Source: Pseudomonadota bacterium (GTDB taxonomy: Bacteria > Pseudomonadota > Gammaproteobacteria > Steroidobacterales > Steroidobacteraceae). From it: a stretch of 9,726 nucleotides of DNA. Position numbers and translations under genes: made by a program. The notes under the pieces are model-generated. The model saw nothing but the letters and a program-made list of their open reading frames with translations, did no database searches and had not been told where the DNA came from. Location of the stretch: the NCBI GenBank assembly GCA_021779875.1, contig JAJXZV010000288.1, forward strand, positions 1 to 9,726, read 5' to 3'. Positions 5,795 to 9,726 of this stretch are shown here, in pieces (the stretch's first letter is position 1; each line of letters opens with the position of its first letter).

Positions 5795-7591
5795 TCAATC
5801 CCGCGCGTACCGCGCCGCTCGCCGAATGCGGCCGAAGACCTGTTCGCGGCGGGAGTCCTCGTCGTGGACCACGCGCGATGGCTTCAGCAGGTCGCTGCGG
5901 CTGACGATGCCCACCAGGCGCCGGGAGGCGCCCTCGTCGACGACCGGCAGGCGCTCGTGGCCGCCGGCGGCGAGGCGCGAGGCGGCGGCCCGGCAGGTGT
6001 CGCCCGGCACGGCGAACGCGCCGGGCGAGTCGTTCGCCGCGAGCAGCTCGGACACCGGACGGTCGAGGGCTTCCTTCGGCAGGGCGGCGAGCATGGCCCG
6101 ATCCAGCATGCCGACCAACCGGGCGCCCTGGGTCACGGGGTACGCGCGGTGCCTCTGGCTCGGGCCGAAATGGTCCGCCATCGCCTCGCGCACGAGCTGC
6201 GTCGCCGGGATGGTCACGACGTCCCGGGTCATCACCTCGTCGACGAAATGGCGCTCGAGGGGATCCACCCCGTATTCGCGGAACACGTGCCGGCCGCGGC
6301 GGGCGAGTTTCTCGGTCAGGATGGAGCGCGGCATGACGATGACCGTGAAACCGTAGGCGACCGCGCAGCCGAGCATCGTCGGCAGGAAGGCGTTGACGTC
6401 GTGGGTGAGTCCGAACGCGAACACGACGGCGGTCATGGGCGCGCGCATGGTGCCGCCGAGGATCGCGGCCATGCAGACCAGCGCCCAGAGCTGCGGACTT
6501 CCGCCCGGCAGCCACGCGCCGAGGACCGAGCCCAATCCCGCGCCGATCATGAGCAGCGGCGCCAGAACGCCGCCGGAAGTCCCCGAGCCGAGCGCGATCG
6601 TCCAGATGCACGCCTTGACGAGCAGCAGGCCCAGCGCGGCGGTCAGCAGCAGGTGATGCCGCAGCAGATCGCCGATGACGTCGTAGCCGACGCCGAGCGC
6701 GCGCGGCTCGATGTATCCACCCACGCCGACGGCCAGTCCGCCGATCGCGGGCCACCACATCCAGTGGCATCGCAGGCGGGCGAAGGCATCCTCCACGAAG
6801 TAGAGCGAGCGGGTCATCAACGCCGAGACGGCCCCGGCCGCGAGGCCGGCGAGGCAGCACGAGATCATCGCGAGCGGCGTCGCCTCGGGAGTCTGGAGCG
6901 GGAACAGCGGACCGGAGCCGGCCCACAGCGGCCGCAGGAACCCCGCCACCGCGCAGCCGAGCGCCACGGGCAGGAGGCTGCGCGGACGCAGCTCGAACAG
7001 GAGCAGCTCGACCGCCAGCAGCACGGCGGCGAGCGGCGTGCCGAACACCGCGGTCATGCCGGCGCAGGCGCCGGCCACCAGGAGCGCCTTGCGCTCCGAG
7101 GCGGTCAGGTGGAAGGCCTGCGCGAGCAGCGACGCCAGCGCGCCGCCGGTCATGATGACCGGGCCTTCGGCCCCGAACGGCCCGCCGCTGCCGATCGCGA
7201 TGCCGGAGGAGAGCGGCTTCAGCACGGCGATCTTCGGCGACATGCGGCTCTTGCCGAACAGGATCGCCTCGATCGCCTCGGGGATGCCGTGGCCGCGGAT
7301 CTTCTCGCTGCCGTAACGCGCCATCAGGCCGACGATCAGGCCGCCGAGCGAGGGCACGACGATGACCGCCAGGCCGAGGTGGTTCCCCGCGGGCGACCGG
7401 TTCGCCAGAGAGAGCGTCTGGAAGAAGAACAGGTTCGTGAAGAATCGGATCGCGCCGAGCAACGCCATCGCGCCGACGGTGCTCGCCGCGCCGATGACCA
7501 GCGCGAATCCCGACAGCAGCAGCAGCCGGCTGTCGGTCGCGAAATCGCTGCCGCGCGCGGCCGTCCCGTCGCGGCCGGCCTCAGTTGACAT
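5795..7591 (-). CDS. CLC-family chloride channel/transporter with C-terminal CBS pair
   Basis: A 598-residue CLC protein that would move chloride or a related anion across the inner membrane. The CLC core spans about 22-435. Motifs seen: GHGIP (100-104, replacing GSGIP), GSGGPFGAEGP (134-144) with gating glutamate E142, PLAAVLLAVELLLFELRPRS (186-205), GSGTSGG (335-341) in place of GxFxP, and PRSILTEKLARRG (421-433). Two CBS domains follow: about 451-508 (VMTRDVVTI ... RLVGMLDRAML) and about 512-572 (VSELLAA ... ERLPVVDEG ... LVGIVSRSDLL), which bind adenine nucleotides in relatives. The inner 'proton glutamate' position of E. coli ClC (E203) aligns by eye with L196, just after E195, which leaves channel versus antiporter open. 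The ATG overlaps the marR-like gene by 11 nt, indicating translational coupling. The sirB2-like gene follows 22 nt downstream. Confidence 0.94.
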   Translation of the reverse strand: MSTEAGRDGTAARGSDFATDSRLLLLSGFALVIGAASTVGAMALLGAIRFFTNLFFFQTLSLANRSPAGNHLGLAVIVVPSLGGLIVGLMARYGSEKIRGHGIPEAIEAILFGKSRMSPKIAVLKPLSSGIAIGSGGPFGAEGPVIMTGGALASLLAQAFHLTASERKALLVAGACAGMTAVFGTPLAAVLLAVELLLFELRPRSLLPVALGCAVAGFLRPLWAGSGPLFPLQTPEATPLAMISCCLAGLAAGAVSALMTRSLYFVEDAFARLRCHWMWWPAIGGLAVGVGGYIEPRALGVGYDVIGDLLRHHLLLTAALGLLLVKACIWTIALGSGTSGGVLAPLLMIGAGLGSVLGAWLPGGSPQLWALVCMAAILGGTMRAPMTAVVFAFGLTHDVNAFLPTMLGCAVAYGFTVIVMPRSILTEKLARRGRHVFREYGVDPLERHFVDEVMTRDVVTIPATQLVREAMADHFGPSQRHRAYPVTQGARLVGMLDRAMLAALPKEALDRPVSELLAANDSPGAFAVPGDTCRAAASRLAAGGHERLPVVDEGASRRLVGIVSRSDLLKPSRVVHDEDSRREQVFGRIRRAARYARD

Positions 7592-7970
7592 ACGCCACCC
7601 GGAAGACCTCGCGCAGGGATTGCAGCTCCTCGCGATGCCGCTCCGCGATCCGCTCCACCAGCCGTTGCCCGCGGGCGGTCAGGTGAATCTCGACGCGCCG
7701 GGCGTCGCCGGCGCTGCGGCGTTTGTCGACCAGCTTCAGGCGGGCGCAGCGGCCGATCAGGGCGGTGGTGCCGTGCGGGCTCGACTGCAGCCGTTCGGCG
7801 AGTTCCCCGACCGTGGCCCAGTCCCGGCCGGGAAAACCGCGGACGTGCAGCAGCAGCAGGTACTGGGTTGGCATGATCCCGGCGGCGCGCGAGGCGCGCT
7901 CGCTGAAGCGCAGGAATCCCGCCAGGTGGGAGCGAAAATCGGATAGCGCGGTGAATTGTGCCTTGGACAT
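7581..7970 (-). CDS. MarR-family transcriptional regulator
   Basis: A 129-residue winged-helix protein of the MarR family, usually homodimeric repressors released by small ligands or oxidation. Seen: N-terminal dimerisation helix DFRSHLAGFLRFSERASRAAG (11-31), IMPTQYLLLLHVRG (32-45), helix-turn-helix TVGELAERLQSSPHGTTALIGRCARL (53-78) with the recognition helix near 63-78, wing tip DARRVEIHLT (89-98), and C-terminal helix GQRLVERIAERHREELQSLREVF (101-123). The aligned start is ATG at 7970 (MSKAQF). An in-frame extension upstream to 8135 has no family resemblance and crosses the palindromic operator, so I reject it. The gene overlaps the clc start by 11 nt and has a 19-bp palindrome 33 nt upstream. 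Likely role: repressor of itself plus clc and perhaps sirB2. The only cysteine is C75. Confidence 0.9.
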   Translation of the reverse strand: MSKAQFTALSDFRSHLAGFLRFSERASRAAGIMPTQYLLLLHVRGFPGRDWATVGELAERLQSSPHGTTALIGRCARLKLVDKRRSAGDARRVEIHLTARGQRLVERIAERHREELQSLREVFRVAYVN

Positions 7971-8003
7971 CACGTGCGGGCGGCCCTCGTCGGTCGGTTC
8001 GGA

Positions 8004-8022
8004 TATATCACGACATGATATA
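8004..8022. promoter_or_regulatory. Palindromic candidate operator of the MarR-like regulator
   Basis: TATATCA (8004-8010) and TGATATA (8016-8022) are perfect 7-bp inverted arms around CGACA. A/T-rich palindromes of about 16-20 bp are the usual MarR-type sites. It lies 33-52 nt before the marR-like ATG, and hexamers such as GATATA and TTATAT inside it could be the -10 element, so binding would block transcription. It also faces the lytic transglycosylase gene 139 nt away on the other strand. Confidence 0.65.
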
Positions 8023-8160
8023 ACGAGGGGACGCGGCCGCGCACGTCGGCGTGCGGGCGGCCCCGGCGCCCCGGCGGGGGCCAATTCCATGACGCGCGTC
8101 GCAGCGCCGGCGCCGGGATCCGCCCTATGTTGCACGCTGGGGCATCGAGGGCATCTTCAC

Positions 8161-8787
8161 ATGGCGTTCGGATCACGACTGGCGTGCACGCTGCTGGCGG
8201 CCGCGGCGGTGGTCGCGGCGGGCGATGCGCGGGCGCGCACCGCGATCTACTCGTACGTCGATGCCGACGGCGTCCGGCACTACACCGACGTGCCCGACGA
8301 CGGCCGCTACCGCCGTCTGATCCTCTCGCCCCGGGAGTTGACCGAGAGCGGCCAGCACTACGACCCTCGATTGCTCGCACGCGCGACGCAGTACGACTCG
8401 ATCATCGAGCGGGCCGCCAGCAACTCGGCCGTGGAGGCCAATCTCCTGCGCGCCGTGATCGTGGTCGAATCGGGCTTCAATTCACGCGCGGTCTCCAGGC
8501 GCGGGGCGGTCGGATTGATGCAGTTGATGCCGGCGACGGCCACGCGCTTCGGCGTGTCGGATCCGTTCGATCCGCGCGAGAACGTGCACGGCGGCGCGCG
8601 CTACCTCAGGTTCCTGATGGACCGCTTCGGCCACGACGTGCGGCTCGCGCTCGCGGCCTACAACGCGGGCGAGGAGGCGGTCGAGCGCAACGGCGGGCGC
8701 ATCCCGCCGTTCCTCGAGACCCAGGCCTACGTGCCGCGGGTGCTGCAGATCTACCGGCTGCTGAGCGAGCAGGCGCGGCGCACCTGA
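8161..8787 (+). CDS. Periplasmic lytic transglycosylase, SLT/GH23 domain
   Basis: A 208-residue secreted enzyme that would cleave peptidoglycan between MurNAc and GlcNAc with formation of a 1,6-anhydro end. Seen: signal peptide at about 1-26 (R6, hydrophobic LLAAAAVVAA, cleavage probably after ARA), a short DUF4124-like segment IYSYVDADGVRHYTDVPDD (29-47), then the SLT domain with catalytic E103 in AVIVVESGFN (98-107), GAVGLMQLMPATATRFGV (115-132), NVHGGARYLRFLMDRF (141-156) and the AAYNAGEEAV motif (165-174). All GH23 signature motifs are intact. The ATG at 8161 has GAGGG at 8147-8151, 9 nt upstream. An in-frame ATG at 8089 would place 24 non-signal-like residues before it and is less likely. 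The intergenic 7971-8160 is shared with the marR-like gene. The rhomboid gene starts 61 bp downstream. Confidence 0.93.
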   Translation: MAFGSRLACTLLAAAAVVAAGDARARTAIYSYVDADGVRHYTDVPDDGRYRRLILSPRELTESGQHYDPRLLARATQYDSIIERAASNSAVEANLLRAVIVVESGFNSRAVSRRGAVGLMQLMPATATRFGVSDPFDPRENVHGGARYLRFLMDRFGHDVRLALAAYNAGEEAVERNGGRIPPFLETQAYVPRVLQIYRLLSEQARRT

Positions 8788-8790
8788 GCG

Positions 8791-8805
8791 CGGCCGCCGC
8801 GGCCG
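8791..8805. terminator. GC-rich hairpin after the lytic transglycosylase gene
   Basis: CGGCCG (8791-8796), loop CCG, CGGCCG (8800-8805): a 6-bp perfect stem just past the stop codon. It is followed by GTCCGCGTTGAATTG with no U-run. It may attenuate read-through into the rhomboid gene or protect the 3' end; true termination is doubtful. Confidence 0.3.
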
Positions 8806-8848
8806 GTCCGCGTTGAATTGCCCTCGATCGTCCCCATGCAGGTCCATC

Positions 8849-9726
8849 ATGACCGGCATCCGGCCAGACCTCGATCCAAGCGGCGTGGTCGCCTTCAGCG
8901 GCACGCGCGCCGCCTGCGACGAATTCGCCCTGGTGCTCGCCGCGCGCGGCCTGCCCTACGGCCTGCGCTTCGAGGGCGGCGGCTGGAGCCTGTGGGTCCC
9001 GGCGGAAACCGGGGACGCCGCCCTGGAGGAACTCGCCCGCTACGCGGCCGAACGGGCCGGCGCGCGGGCCGCCGCCCGGGGCGGGTCCGGTGCGGCGCGT
9101 GCGCCGTTCCCGGCGGGCCAGGCGCTCGGCGGCGCCGTGGCCTACGTCGGACTGCTGCTGGGGATCGCGTTCCTGGCGGGGATCGATGCCTGGCGCCTGG
9201 ATTGGTATGCGGCCGGCGAACTCGACGCGGGCTCGCGCCAGTGGTGGCGGGCCGTGACCGCGCTCACGCTGCATGCCGGGCCGGAGCACCTGCTCGGGAA
9301 CCTGCTGTTCGGCACCTGGGTGGGGGTGCTCGCCAGCCGGCTGTTCGGCGCCGGATTCGCCTGGGCCGGAATCCTCGCGGCCGGTGCGGCCGGCAACCTG
9401 CTCGACATGCTCGTGGCGCCGGCCGACCATCGGGCGCTCGGCGCGTCGACCGCGGTCTTCGGCGGCCTAGGGCTGCTCAGCGGTTTCGGCTGGCTCTCGG
9501 CATGGACGCCCGAGGAGCGCTGGCGGCGCCGCGCGATGCCGCTGCTCGCGGGCGTGAGCCTGCTCGCGATGCTCGGCGCCGGCACGGAGCACGTCGACGT
9601 TCTCGGCCACGTGCTCGGATTCGCGAGCGGCGTCCTGCTGGGTCTCGCGTACGTGCCGGTGTTCGCCGCCGGGGCGCGCGCCCGCGCGCCGCAGCTCGCG
9701 GCGGCCTGCGGGGCCGCCGCGCTGGT
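8849..9726 (+). CDS. Rhomboid intramembrane serine protease, GlpG-like (partial, runs off right edge)
   Basis: Frame open from ATG at 8849 to the window edge (292 codons). Rhomboids cut membrane-spanning substrates with a Ser-His dyad in the inner membrane. Seen: a soluble N-domain (about 12-70) with VVAFSGTRAACDEFALVLAA, GWSLWVP and LEELARYAAERAG, whose order resembles the cytosolic domain of E. coli GlpG, and a loose linker (70-90). TM1 is at about 92-112, and a linker loop contains DWYAAGELDAGSRQWWRAVT. TALTLHAGPEHLLGN follows with oxyanion-side H147 and N151, then nucleophile S200 in LGASTAVFG and catalytic H254 in HVDVLGHVLGF. Positions nearly equal those known in E. coli GlpG (H150, N154, S201, H254). 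AGG at 8840-8842 lies 6 nt before the ATG. The last helix and the stop lie outside the window. It is the same strand and 61 bp from the lytic transglycosylase gene. Confidence 0.9.
   Translation, partial: MTGIRPDLDPSGVVAFSGTRAACDEFALVLAARGLPYGLRFEGGGWSLWVPAETGDAALEELARYAAERAGARAAARGGSGAARAPFPAGQALGGAVAYVGLLLGIAFLAGIDAWRLDWYAAGELDAGSRQWWRAVTALTLHAGPEHLLGNLLFGTWVGVLASRLFGAGFAWAGILAAGAAGNLLDMLVAPADHRALGASTAVFGGLGLLSGFGWLSAWTPEERWRRRAMPLLAGVSLLAMLGAGTEHVDVLGHVLGFASGVLLGLAYVPVFAAGARARAPQLAAACGAAAL

Noticed and set aside
5864..7588. Long plus-strand frame (574 codons) opposite the CLC gene
   Set aside because: Low-complexity, polar R/H/E/Q-rich translation with no motif. The opposite strand carries all CLC and CBS motifs.
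7971..8135. N-terminal extension of the MarR frame up to 8135
   Set aside because: Proline/arginine-rich, no family similarity, and it covers the palindromic operator. The ATG at 7970 gives the normal MarR start.
8606..9585. Minus-strand frames opposite the lytic transglycosylase and rhomboid genes
   Set aside because: No domain pattern, whereas the plus strand has intact GH23 and rhomboid active-site motifs.

Overview
The window is very GC-rich chromosomal DNA with dense, short-spaced genes, strong G/C at third codon positions and long antisense shadow frames. The gene families point to a free-living proteobacterium, most likely a high-GC gammaproteobacterium: NsrR-type Rrf2 regulator, SirB2 family, GlpG-like rhomboid, SRAP/YedK, VIT transporter and a periplasmic lytic transglycosylase with a DUF4124-like front end. 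I cannot assign a genus. I see no rRNA, tRNA, CRISPR array, insertion sequence, phage gene or integration scar.

Layout. (1) Positions 1-952, minus strand: a VIT-family Fe/Mn transporter overlaps by 4 nt the GTG start of an NAD(P)HX epimerase (YjeF_N) gene that runs off the left edge. (2) 1040-2302, plus: a DadA/PuuB-like FAD-dependent amine or amino-acid oxidase, divergent from the VIT gene. (3) 2328-3911, minus: a polytopic, GtrII-like (GT-C type) membrane protein, convergent with the oxidase. (4) 4098-4769, plus: a SRAP (YedK/HMCES) DNA-abasic-site protein with a promoter that looks leaderless and a 19-bp inverted repeat over its -35 element. (5) 4785-7970, minus: a probable marR-clc-sirB2 transcription unit, followed by an NsrR-like Rrf2 gene 127 bp downstream. 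The MarR gene has a perfect 7-bp-arm palindrome just upstream, the likely autoregulatory operator. (6) 8161-9726, plus: a secreted lytic transglycosylase, then a rhomboid protease with a GlpG-like cytosolic N-domain that is cut by the right edge.

How they fit together. Most genes are housekeeping or stress and envelope functions: metabolite repair, metal storage or export, DNA-protein crosslink at abasic sites, NO sensing, chloride transport, peptidoglycan remodelling, membrane proteolysis. The most coherent unit is MarR + CLC + SirB2, where a small-molecule-responsive repressor probably controls an anion channel/transporter. No clearly new defence or mobile system is visible. The least explained items are the orphan GtrII-like protein, the regulator-CLC-SirB2 unit and the inverted repeat in front of the SRAP gene. 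Two real genes are open at a window edge: the epimerase (1-257) and the rhomboid (8849-9726).
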